Shown here: one piece after another, positions 44,832 to 53,031 of the stretch
How the letters are laid out: each line of letters begins with the position of its first letter
How positions within the stretch are numbered: the first letter of the stretch is position 1
Assembly: GCA_903907995.1 (NCBI GenBank)
Contig: CAIVQH010000040.1
Coordinates: 1-64,000, forward strand
From: an uncultured Verrucomicrobiota bacterium
Lineage (GTDB): Bacteria; Verrucomicrobiota; Verrucomicrobiia; Limisphaerales; UBA9464
DNA length: 64,000 nt
Reading direction: 5' to 3'
Position numbers and translations under genes: made by a program
Notes under the pieces: model-generated
What the model saw: only the letters and a program-made list of their open reading frames with translations
What the model was told of the DNA's origin: nothing
The model's database searches: none

Positions 44832-45965
44832 ATGACAGCTTCGGCCACGCCGGTCACCACGACCGATCCGATCAATGCGCGCATCCTCGCGGTGAGCGAG
44901 GACCAGATTCAGGGCTTTCTCCGCGATCCGCTCGGGGAAATCGCCCGGCGGGCCGACCTGCCCACCGACACGGTGATCGGGCACATCCGCGCCATGCTCA
45001 CCGCCGGCACCATCCGGCGCGTGCGGCAGACGCTGCTGGCCACGAACCTCGCCGATGGCGCTCTCTGCGCCTGGCAATTGCCGGTGGAACGCACCGATGC
45101 GGCGTTCGACTTCATGTCGCAGCAGGATCCCTTCAGCGGGCATGTGGTGGTGCGCTCGACGGATGCCGCCACGCCCGGGTCGAACTACCGCCTGTGGACC
45201 ACGCTGAAAGTGCCGCAGGGCTATTCGCTGGCGAAGCACGCGGAGCTGCTGCTGAAAAAGGTCGGCGGCGAGAAGTTCCGCCTGATGCCGGCCAAGAAGC
45301 TCTTCGCCCTCGGCGTCGGGCATGTGCGCCGGCGCGGCATGGAGCCGGGCAGCCGCGCGGACGAACTGGCCGATGTCCTCGATGTGCAGGTCGCGCAGCT
45401 CACCGACGCCGAATGGCGCGTGCTGACGGCGCTCAAGCGCGAGTTCCGCCCCGAGGAGCTGCACGCGGACCTGTGGGCCGCCCGGGCGACCGAGGCCGGC
45501 GTGTCGTTCGCGGAATTCTGCCGCGTCGCCGAGGATCTCAATGCGCGCAAGATCATCGGGCGCTTCAGCACCTTCCTCGAGCACGTGAAGACGCTCAGCA
45601 CGGGCGAAAAGGTCACCAAGTTCAACGCGCTCTTCCACTGGGCCGTGCCGCCCGGCCGTGAGCTGGATGCGGGCCGCGAGGTCGGCCGCCACCACATCAT
45701 GACGCACGCCTACTGGCGCGAGGGCGGGCCGGAGTTTCGCAACGTGAACGTGATGGGCGTGGCGCACGGCACCGACCGCGAGGTGGTGCTGGCGCACAAG
45801 GCGGCGATCGACCGGCACCTGGAGGAGGCGGGGATGCCCATCAGCTACACGAACGTCTTCTGGGGCGGGCGCAGCGAGATCAAGCCGAGCGAGATCAGCC
45901 CCTTCGCCTACCGCGACTGGTGCGTGTCGCAGGGCGTGGACCCGGAGACGATGCGGGCGAGATAG
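44832..45965 (+). CDS. AhbA/AhbB-like fusion, AsnC-type (siroheme decarboxylase family)
   Basis: A 377-residue protein made of two AsnC/Lrp-like halves. N-terminal half: HTH (LGEIARRADLPTDTVIGHIR) plus an AsnC ligand domain (CAWQLPVERTDAAFDFMSQQ, SNYRLWTTLKVP). C-terminal half: HTH region (LTDAEWRVLTALKREF) and an AhbB-like domain with FHWAVPP, HHIMTHAYWREGG and NVNVMGVAHG, ending EISPFAYRDW. The H-x-Y-x-R region matches AhbB proteins that decarboxylate siroheme in alternative heme or heme d1 synthesis. AhbA and AhbB usually are separate. The protein may instead be a regulator. It lies upstream of mlaE with a palindromic repeat between. Confidence 0.6.
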   Translation: MTASATPVTTTDPINARILAVSEDQIQGFLRDPLGEIARRADLPTDTVIGHIRAMLTAGTIRRVRQTLLATNLADGALCAWQLPVERTDAAFDFMSQQDPFSGHVVVRSTDAATPGSNYRLWTTLKVPQGYSLAKHAELLLKKVGGEKFRLMPAKKLFALGVGHVRRRGMEPGSRADELADVLDVQVAQLTDAEWRVLTALKREFRPEELHADLWAARATEAGVSFAEFCRVAEDLNARKIIGRFSTFLEHVKTLSTGEKVTKFNALFHWAVPPGRELDAGREVGRHHIMTHAYWREGGPEFRNVNVMGVAHGTDREVVLAHKAAIDRHLEEAGMPISYTNVFWGGRSEIKPSEISPFAYRDWCVSQGVDPETMRAR

Positions 45966-45997
45966 TTGCGAGTTGCGAGCGACGGGCCGGGCCGGGC

Positions 45998-46130
45998 GTA
46001 GCGCAGAATTGCATTCTGCTGTATCGCGGATTTGCCATCCGCATCGGCAACGTTGCCCCGAGCGCGGGATCGGTTCCGACGCCCTGCCGAGTGCAACTCG
46101 GCGATGCGGCAGAAGGCAATTCTGCGCTAC
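45998..46130. repeat. GTAGCGCAG...CTGCGCTAC palindromic repeat, copy B
   Basis: Starts GTAGCGCAGAATTGCATTCT and ends GGCAATTCTGCGCTAC. The inner parts carry GCGGATTTGCCATCCGC and CCGAGTGCAACTCGG stems. It shares the termini and the GCCGA...TCGGCGAT segment with copy A at 41143. Confidence 0.85.
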
Positions 46131-46209
46131 TGGCACCGGCTTCCCGCTCGCGTCAATTCCCCGATGGCGATGATTGCGGACGGCGGCGGAGCGGGGTCTA
46201 ATCGCTCGC

Positions 46210-47025
46210 GTGGATACGGTAGTCGTTTCTTCTACGTCCCTCTACACGTCCGCCGTCCGCCAGTTCCGGCTGGTGATCGCGGCGGTGCGCGGCCTCACGG
46301 CGTTCACGCTCATCACCTTCGGCACGCTGTACACCAAGGTGGGCCGGTCCCAGCAGGTCATCCGGCCGCTCGTCCATGACCAGGTTTACCGCGCCGGGGT
46401 GAAGCTGCTGCCGATCGTCTGCTTTCTGGGGCTGGCCCTGGGCATGGTGCTGGTCGGCCAGATCGTCTCGATGCTTCAGCAGGTGGGCGCGGAGAAGTTC
46501 ATCGGCCAGCTGCTGGTCACGGTCGTCATCCGCGAGCTGGCGCCGCTCGTGGCGGGGCTGGTGGTGCTGGCGCGCGTGGGCACGGCCTCCGTGATCGAAC
46601 TTGGCACGGCCCGGGCGCTCGGTGAAATCGAGGCATTGGAGGCCCTCGGGATCGACCCGATCCACTATCTGGTGGTGCCCCGGGTCATCGGCTTCACGGT
46701 CGCGGTGTCGGGGCTCACCGTTTATTTTCTGCTGCTGGCGCTGGCCAGCGGGTATGCGTTCGCGTTTGTGCGCGGGCTGCCGCTGTCGCTGCAGGAGTAC
46801 TTCGACCACATCGCGGCCGCGCTGACGCTGGCGGACTTCCCCCTGCTCGCGATCAAGACGGCGCTGTTCGGGGCCATGACCGGCCTGGTGATCTGCTACC
46901 AGGGGCTGGCGCAGCCGCTGCGGCTGGAGGACATCGGCGGGGCGACGACCCGCACCGTGGCCATGTGCGTGGTCGGGTGCCTGTGCCTCGACGCGCTGTT
47001 CGTCCCAATCTATCTGCTCGTGTGA
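46210..47025 (+). CDS. mlaE: MlaE-type phospholipid ABC transporter permease
   Basis: A 271-residue membrane protein of the MlaE/Tgd1 family: LPIVCFLGLALGMVLVGQIV, then VVIRELAPLVAGLVVLARVG and ALGEIEALEALGIDPIHYLV (the conserved E-x-x-A-L-x-x-x-G-I-D-P motif), and CLDALFVPIYLLV at the end. With MlaF and MlaD it moves lipids between inner and outer membranes. The start is GTG 46210, preferred over TTG 46174 for distance to the first helix. It overlaps mlaF by 4 bases (GTGA). Confidence 0.9.
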   Translation: MDTVVVSSTSLYTSAVRQFRLVIAAVRGLTAFTLITFGTLYTKVGRSQQVIRPLVHDQVYRAGVKLLPIVCFLGLALGMVLVGQIVSMLQQVGAEKFIGQLLVTVVIRELAPLVAGLVVLARVGTASVIELGTARALGEIEALEALGIDPIHYLVVPRVIGFTVAVSGLTVYFLLLALASGYAFAFVRGLPLSLQEYFDHIAAALTLADFPLLAIKTALFGAMTGLVICYQGLAQPLRLEDIGGATTRTVAMCVVGCLCLDALFVPIYLLV

Positions 47026-47792
47026 ACGCGCCCGTCGTCATCGAGATGGAAGGCGTCGCGGTGGTCAGCCCGCGCAATCCGGAGCTGCCGCTCCTGGAGC
47101 CGGTGGACTGGCGCGTGGAGGAGGGCGAGTGCTGGGTCGTGGCTGGCCTGCATGGCTCGGGGAAGACGTCGCTGCTGCACACCGCCGCCGGCCTGCAGAC
47201 CGTCCCGCGCGGGCAGCTGCGGGTGTTTGGCGAGCCGGTGCCGCTCGCGGCCGGTGAGGCGCTGACGCTGCTGCGCCGGCGCGTGGGCGTCGTGTTTGAG
47301 GGGGAGGGGCGCCTGTTCCCGACGCTGACCGTCCTGGAAAACGTGGTGCTGCCGCTGCGGTACCACCTCGACCTGAGCCTGGCCGCCGCCGCGGCCGAGG
47401 TCGCCCCGCTGATGGCCGAGTTCCACCTCGACCGCCTCGCCAGCTTTTTTCCCGGCCGCATCGGCCACGCCTGGACCCGGCGGGTGGCCCTGGCCCGGGC
47501 GCTTGCGCTGCGGCCCGCCCTGCTGCTGCTGGACAACCCGATGGAGGGCCTTGATCCCACGCATCTCCGCTGGTGGCGCGACTTTCTGGGCGCGCTGCAC
47601 CGGGGACACGCCTGGCTGCACGGCCAGCCCCAGACGCTCGTGATCACGACCGACGACCTGCGGCCCCTCCTGAACGTGGGCGATCACTTCGCCCTCAGCG
47701 CCGGCCACCAGTGGCGGATCATCGGCGACCGCGCCGAGGTGCTCGCCAGCACCCAGCGCGACGTGCGCGAACTTCTCGGCGAAAGCGAATGA
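47022..47792 (+). CDS. mlaF: MlaF-type ABC transporter ATPase with degenerate signature motif
   Basis: A 256-residue ATPase: Walker A GLHGSGKTSLL, Q-loop region VGVVFEGEGRLFPTLTVLEN, Walker B ALLLLDNPMEGLDPTH, and an H-loop-like Thr (LVITTDDLR). The ABC signature, normally LSGG, is replaced by IGHAWTRRVALARAL, so ATP sandwiching may rely on other residues. Starts with GTG inside the mlaE stop and is followed by mlaD after 7 bases. The order permease-ATPase-MCE supports a lipid transport operon without mlaC or mlaB nearby. Confidence 0.85.
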   Translation: MNAPVVIEMEGVAVVSPRNPELPLLEPVDWRVEEGECWVVAGLHGSGKTSLLHTAAGLQTVPRGQLRVFGEPVPLAAGEALTLLRRRVGVVFEGEGRLFPTLTVLENVVLPLRYHLDLSLAAAAAEVAPLMAEFHLDRLASFFPGRIGHAWTRRVALARALALRPALLLLDNPMEGLDPTHLRWWRDFLGALHRGHAWLHGQPQTLVITTDDLRPLLNVGDHFALSAGHQWRIIGDRAEVLASTQRDVRELLGESE

Positions 47793-47799
47793 CACTTTT

Positions 47800-49023
47800 A
47801 TGGCGCTCCAAGACCTGCCCCCCCAACTCCGGACCCGGCTGCGCAAGGTCGAGTGGTTCGTGGTGCTCTTCCTCGGCGGCACCCTCGTGCTCATGGCCGT
47901 GAGCCTCGCGTGGTTCATCAAGAAGACCGGCGACGCGCGCGGCTGGTGGGTGACGGAGGTGCCCTATTACACCTACCTGCGCGACGCCTCCGGCATCAAA
48001 ATCGGGTCACCGGTGCAGATGATCGGCTTCAAGGTCGGCCAAGTGACCAAGATCGAGGCCGTCAGCCTGGAGGATCTCCGCAACTGGGACTACTATGGCA
48101 GCCATCCCGTTTACGTGGGCTTCACCGTGCGTGAGCCGTATCCCGGCTACATCACCAGCGACTCCCGCCTGAAGCTCGCGGGACTCCCTCTCGAGATCGC
48201 CGGGGGGGTGACGCTGGAAGTGACGGTAGGCTCGGCCAACAGCCTGCACACCACCACGAACCAGGGCGGCCACATCTTTGTGCTTTCGGACAAGATCGCC
48301 TATGACCAGCAGGCCGCCCATCATGAGAAGAGAGAGTTCACCAACCTGGCGGCGTATGCGCACTACACCCCGCTGGCCGAGACCAAGAAGGGCTTCTTCC
48401 TCCGGCTCGACGAACATGACGCGATGATGGCCCAGGTCACACGCATCCTCACCAATCTGAGCGCCATCAGCAGCACGTTGAATCAGGCCATGCCGGGCCT
48501 GACCAACGAGCTGCAGAAAACCCTCGGCAACGTCAGCGTGCTGACCGAAAGCCTGAAGCCCGCCCTGGCCAATCCTGGCGGGATCGGCAACCTGCTGCTG
48601 CCGACCAACCTCGTGGCGCGGCTCGACCGGCCCGGCGGCATCGGCGAGCTGGTCATCCCGACCAACCTCAACGAGGAGCTGATGGGCACGTTGGCCAGTG
48701 TCCACACCAACCTGCCCGGAACGCTTTCCAACCTGAACCTGCGGATGACGGATCTGGGTCCGGTGCTGACCAACCTCAACGCGGGAACCGCCCGTCTGGT
48801 CCCGCTGATGACCAATCTGGATGACACCATGGGCAGCGTGCGCAGCAACACCGTGCCGCGCGTGAACTCGCTGCTCGAGACGCTCGATTCCTTCGTCGCC
48901 GGGATGAAGCGCCACTGGCTCTTCCGCGGCGCCTTCAAGACGGCCCCGACCAATGCGCCGCCGAAAGCGGTGGATACCAACGCGCCCGTCCACGTCCCGC
49001 CGCCGAACCGCGCCCGGTTCTGA
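47800..49023 (+). CDS. mlaD: MlaD-type MCE protein with long C-terminal tail
   Basis: A 407-residue inner-membrane-anchored MCE protein. The TM helix (WFVVLFLGGTLVLMAVSLAW, about 19-40) is followed by an MCE domain: YTYLRDASGIKIGSPVQMIG, FKVGQVTKIEAV, LKLAGLPLEIAGGVTLEV. Residues about 210-340 form a long helical region with repeated Leu/Asn, typical of MCE tunnel-forming subunits. The C-terminal end is Pro/Asn-rich. It completes the operon with mlaE and mlaF. Confidence 0.88.
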   Translation: MALQDLPPQLRTRLRKVEWFVVLFLGGTLVLMAVSLAWFIKKTGDARGWWVTEVPYYTYLRDASGIKIGSPVQMIGFKVGQVTKIEAVSLEDLRNWDYYGSHPVYVGFTVREPYPGYITSDSRLKLAGLPLEIAGGVTLEVTVGSANSLHTTTNQGGHIFVLSDKIAYDQQAAHHEKREFTNLAAYAHYTPLAETKKGFFLRLDEHDAMMAQVTRILTNLSAISSTLNQAMPGLTNELQKTLGNVSVLTESLKPALANPGGIGNLLLPTNLVARLDRPGGIGELVIPTNLNEELMGTLASVHTNLPGTLSNLNLRMTDLGPVLTNLNAGTARLVPLMTNLDDTMGSVRSNTVPRVNSLLETLDSFVAGMKRHWLFRGAFKTAPTNAPPKAVDTNAPVHVPPPNRARF

Positions 49024-49091
49024 GGCTCTGCATCGGGCTGTTTTGGGGAAAAACATTGCTGCGAACCCGTTGCAGTCCTAACAAGCCCCTT

Positions 49092-51839
49092 ATGGCCGTC
49101 GATTCACCGTCAAAGCCCTCTGAAAAGGCCGGAGGCGGACGAAAGCTGCTGTCCTGGCGGGCAACGTTTCTGGTCTGTCTGGTGGGGACTTTGATTACGG
49201 GGCTCGGCACCTATCTGGTCTGGCGGAGCCAGCGGGCGGACCGGGAGCAGCGCTTTGTCCGGCTGGTGGAAACCCGGCTGCGAGTGTTCGACGAGCGGAT
49301 GGGCCGCTGCGAGGACCGCCTGTTCGCCCTGCGGATGCTCTTCGAGAGCAATCCTGCGGTGTCCCGCCTCGAATACCGCCGCGTGGTCGATGAACTGATC
49401 GACCGGCTGCCGGGGATTCAGGCGTTCCAGTGGATTCCCGTGGTGCCCGCGGAGACGCGCGAAGGGGTCGAGGCGCGGGCGCGGGCGGAAGGCTTCACCG
49501 ACTTCCAGATTTCCGAGCCGGACCCGGCAGCGCCCGGCCGCCTGCGCCGGGCCCCGACCCGGCCGTTTTACTGCCCGGTTTACTTCTCGGAGCCGCTGAT
49601 GACGAACCAGTCGCCCCTGGGCTACGACCTGCTGAGCGGGCCGCTGGCCCCGTTCCTGGCCCACGCGGCCGAGAGCGGGAAGGCCGTCGGAACACCCAAG
49701 CTCCATCTGCTGCCCGGCTCGTCCGAGCGTTCCGTCGTGGGCATCCTGGCGGTGTACGATCCGCAGCAACCGAGCCGCACGCCGGAGGAGCGGCGGGCGG
49801 CGGTCCGCGGTTACGTGCAGCTCGTGTGCGACATCGACACGCTGATCCGGACCGCCATCACCGGCCCCCGCAAGACGGGGTTCGATCTGATGCTGATGGA
49901 TGCGACCAACCAGACGCCGGAGGGCATCATGACCTTCCTGCCCGCCGAGCTGCGCACCGAGCCCATTCCCGTGCCACCGCCGGCCCCTTTCACCGGGCCG
50001 ATGGCGCTGAACCTCATGGATCAGATCGGCCAGCGGCAATGGGTGATTTCCAGCCGCCCCTGCCCCGAATGGCTGGCGCAGAATTCGACCTGGTATCCGG
50101 AGGGGGTGCTGCTCATCGGGCTGCTGATCACCGGCAGCATCGGCTGGGCCCTCGCCTCGGCCAACCTCCGCACCCGCCTCGTCGCCCGTGAGGTGGAGGT
50201 GCGGACGCGGGAACTGAGCGACCTCAACCGCAGCTATGCCGCGGAGATCCAGCAGCGCCGCCAGGTCGAGGAGGTGCTCGCCCGCGAGCGCAACCTGCTG
50301 CGCACCCTGCTCGACACGCTGCCGGAGCAGATCTACGTAAAGGACACGGCCGGGCGCTTCCTGCTGACCAACGAGCCGAACCGCGTGCTTCTGCAGTTGC
50401 GCAGCACCGAAGAGGCGGTCGGCAAGACCGTGTTTGACCTCATCGCCGCGGAATATGCGGTCCACTACGATGCCGATGACCGTCATGTGATCCGCACCGG
50501 CCAGGCGATTCTCAACCGCGAGGAGGCGGGGCGCTTTGCCGACGGCCGCGAGCGCGTGCTGCTGACCAGCAAACTGCCTCTCCGCGACGGTGCGGGCCAG
50601 ATCATCGGCCTCGTGGGAGTGACCCGTGACATCACCGAGGAGAAGCGCGCCGGCCAGGAAAAGGAGCAGCTCACGCGCCGCCTGCAGGAAACCCAGAAGC
50701 TGGAGAGCCTGGGCGTGCTCGCCGGCGGCATCGCCCATGATTTCAACAACATCCTGACCAGCGTGCTCGGTTACGCGAGCCTGGCGCGGCTGGATCTGGC
50801 GGGCCTGCCTTCGGCGGCCTCCCACCTCGAACAGATCGAGCAGGCCGCGCTGCGGGCGGCCGAGCTGTGCAAGCAGATGCTGGCCTATTCCGGGCGCGGC
50901 CACTTCGTCGTGCAGCAGGTCAACCTGACCCGGCTGGTGGAGGAGGCGCTGCCGCTGCTGCAGGTTTCCATCAGCAAGCGGGTCACGCTGCGCCACGATC
51001 TCGAAGGCGATCTGCCCGCAGTCATCGCCGATGTGACCCAGCTCCGGCAGATCATCATGAACCTCGTGATCAACGCCGCCGACGCCATCGGCGAGCGCAG
51101 CGGCGGCGTCCATGTCGCCACCGGGGTGATGCAGGCCGACCGCGCCTACCTCGATCAGACCTATCTGTCCCCCGCCATCGAGCCGGGCACATATGTCTAT
51201 CTGGAGGTGCGCGACAATGGCTGCGGCATGACACCGGAGACCATGGCCCGCATTTTTGAGCCGTTCTTCAGCACCAAGTTCACCGGGCGCGGCCTGGGGC
51301 TGGCGGCGGTGCTCGGCATCGTGCGCGGCCACGGCGGTGCCATCCGGGTGGACAGCGAGCCGGACCGGGGCACGACCTTCCGGCTCCTGCTGCCGGCGGC
51401 CCTGGGGCGGGCCCTGCCGGCCGCCACGCCGTCCGCGCCGCCCGCGCCCAGCTGGCGCGGCCAGGGCACGATCCTCGTGGTGGATGACGAGGAAAACGTG
51501 CGCGCGGTGACCGCGCGGATCCTGGAGGCGCTCGGGTTCACCGCGGTGCTGGCCGTGGACGGCGAAGACGCCCTGAACATCATCGCTCGGCGGTCCGGGA
51601 CCTTTGTCGCGGTGCTGCTGGATCTGACCATGCCCCGCATGGACGGCGCCGAGGCCTTTGCCCGGCTGCAGCGGTTCCGGCCCGGACTGCCGGTGCTGCT
51701 GATGAGCGGCTATACCGAACAGGAGGCGGTAGGCCGGTTCACCGGGACCGGATTCGCCGGGTTCATCCAGAAGCCCTTCCATATGCAGGAGCTGCGCGAG
51801 CGCCTCCAGCAGATCATCGAGGGTCACCGCCCGGGCTGA
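49092..51839 (+). CDS. Hybrid histidine kinase with CHASE, PAS and receiver domains
   Basis: A 915-residue membrane sensor. TM1 (ATFLVCLVGTLITGLGTYLV), an extracytoplasmic CHASE domain (LPGIQAFQWIPVVPAETREG), TM2 (GVLLIGLLITGSIGWALA), a coiled coil, a PAS domain (LLDTLPEQIYVKDTAGRFLL), the kinase core (H-box VLAGGIAHDFNNILTSVLGY; N-box LVINAADAIGERSGG; G-box GRGLGLAAVLGI), and a C-terminal receiver (ILVVDDEENVRAVTA, LLDLTMPRMDG, LLMSGYT, IQKPF). The H-D-F-N-N H-box is typical of this kinase subclass. No dedicated response regulator is adjacent. ATG 49092 chosen; the preceding in-frame codons are part of the intergenic region. Confidence 0.93.
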   Translation: MAVDSPSKPSEKAGGGRKLLSWRATFLVCLVGTLITGLGTYLVWRSQRADREQRFVRLVETRLRVFDERMGRCEDRLFALRMLFESNPAVSRLEYRRVVDELIDRLPGIQAFQWIPVVPAETREGVEARARAEGFTDFQISEPDPAAPGRLRRAPTRPFYCPVYFSEPLMTNQSPLGYDLLSGPLAPFLAHAAESGKAVGTPKLHLLPGSSERSVVGILAVYDPQQPSRTPEERRAAVRGYVQLVCDIDTLIRTAITGPRKTGFDLMLMDATNQTPEGIMTFLPAELRTEPIPVPPPAPFTGPMALNLMDQIGQRQWVISSRPCPEWLAQNSTWYPEGVLLIGLLITGSIGWALASANLRTRLVAREVEVRTRELSDLNRSYAAEIQQRRQVEEVLARERNLLRTLLDTLPEQIYVKDTAGRFLLTNEPNRVLLQLRSTEEAVGKTVFDLIAAEYAVHYDADDRHVIRTGQAILNREEAGRFADGRERVLLTSKLPLRDGAGQIIGLVGVTRDITEEKRAGQEKEQLTRRLQETQKLESLGVLAGGIAHDFNNILTSVLGYASLARLDLAGLPSAASHLEQIEQAALRAAELCKQMLAYSGRGHFVVQQVNLTRLVEEALPLLQVSISKRVTLRHDLEGDLPAVIADVTQLRQIIMNLVINAADAIGERSGGVHVATGVMQADRAYLDQTYLSPAIEPGTYVYLEVRDNGCGMTPETMARIFEPFFSTKFTGRGLGLAAVLGIVRGHGGAIRVDSEPDRGTTFRLLLPAALGRALPAATPSAPPAPSWRGQGTILVVDDEENVRAVTARILEALGFTAVLAVDGEDALNIIARRSGTFVAVLLDLTMPRMDGAEAFARLQRFRPGLPVLLMSGYTEQEAVGRFTGTGFAGFIQKPFHMQELRERLQQIIEGHRPG

Positions 51840-51978
51840 GGCTGCTCGACGCTCAAGCCCCGCCACTGTCAGCGGTCACTCAAAACCAGCCATGAACAGC
51901 TTGCGACTTTCGGATTCCGTGAAAAAGGCGGTGCAATGGGCGAACCGGCTGTCGCACAGTCCAAAGTTCTGTGAAATC

Positions 51979-52604
51979 ATGAAATCCGCAAATATCCTCC
52001 GAAACTTCCAACGCTCTGCTGTGGCGCTGCTTGTGGCCGGTTTGGCCGCAGGTGTTTTCCTGTCTGGGTGCTCAAGCGTAACGAGGGCTATCGTGACGAT
52101 CTCGTGAGTATCAGGGAACACTACACTATACAGTATTTCAATGTCCACGGTGGCACGGATACCGAAATCCTGACTATTTGGGGTCTTGATTTCAAGGATG
52201 TGAGAGGACTTAATTCTTGTTATCTGACGATCACAAACCGGCACTTGATTCTGTTTGTGACAGGGAGGACATATGATGATGGGCAGGCGGTGGTTCATCT
52301 GGCGGACACCTCGACTCACCAGATTCGTGGTTTTCCAGCTTACGACAGTTCAATTGGGAGAAGTATTGGAGCAACTGGAACAAGCGACTTTGAGCGTATC
52401 TTGAGCCTTGACGGAGACAAGCTCGTCATCGAGGGAGCGTTTCTCGACCGTCGCAACAAGTATTTCATCGATCTGTCAAAACCACGATTTGAGAAGGAGG
52501 AGGAGAGCGGAGGTGTCAGTCGTACGACAGGAAAACTGTGTCATTATGTTATGGAGGATGGGAAGTTCTCAAAGCTACATGAGGTTCCAGGAGAAATGAA
52601 GTAG
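51979..52604 (+). pseudogene. Lipoprotein gene with a frameshift
   Basis: The start MKSANILRNFQRSAVALLVA leads to lipobox LSGCSS. The frame stops soon after (TRAIVTIS), but the frame one base earlier continues with NEGYRDDLVSIREHYTIQYF and 165 more codons to a stop at 52604 (…KLHEVPGEMK). A single missing base near 52080 (between AGCGT and AAC) would restore a protein of about 208 residues. No named family is recognised in the mature part. The gene has lower GC than its neighbours, suggesting transfer. Confidence 0.55.
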
Positions 52605-52788
52605 TTGAAAGGTCTCTTGCGTGCATCAAGAAAGCTGAAATGAATAAACCGACTCAGAGTGGTCGCTTTTGAAGTGACCGGTGACCCCGCCACGATGTCC
52701 GCGAGGTCATGAACGGCAGCCCTCTGCCGCTTTTGCGCCGGACATAACCTTGGCTCTTTTGTACGAACCACGAGCGGGTTTGCCTTTG

Positions 52789-52925
52789 AAAATAGCCCAG
52801 CCATTCATGGCTGGGTGAACGCGCGATCAAGGAGCGAGTCCCGGAGGGACGACACATTCTGTCGTCCCTCCGGGACTTGGTGGAAACGCGGCTGGCGACC
52901 CAGCGCTGAAGCGCTGGGCTATTTT
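52789..52925. repeat. Nested palindromic element near the M13 peptidase gene
   Basis: Perfect outer arms AAAATAGCCCAGC (52789-52801) and GCTGGGCTATTTT (52913-52925) enclose a perfect 17-bp hairpin GTCCCGGAGGGACGACA (52838-52854) with complement 52860-52876 and a 5-base loop. CAGCGCTGAAGCGCTG lies near the right end. It lies downstream of both the plus-strand lipoprotein gene and the minus-strand peptidase gene. Confidence 0.9.
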
Positions 52926-53031
52926 CTACCGGCAAGGCGTTGCCTGGTTGGGCCCTTCAGTAGTCGAAAGCGCGAGAGAGAACTCGCTCACTCCAAGACG
53001 CTTCGCGACTCCGCCACCGTCTCAGCACTCC

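Noticed and set aside
49110-51866. Minus-strand frame of 918 codons
   Set aside because: Antisense shadow of the hybrid histidine kinase.
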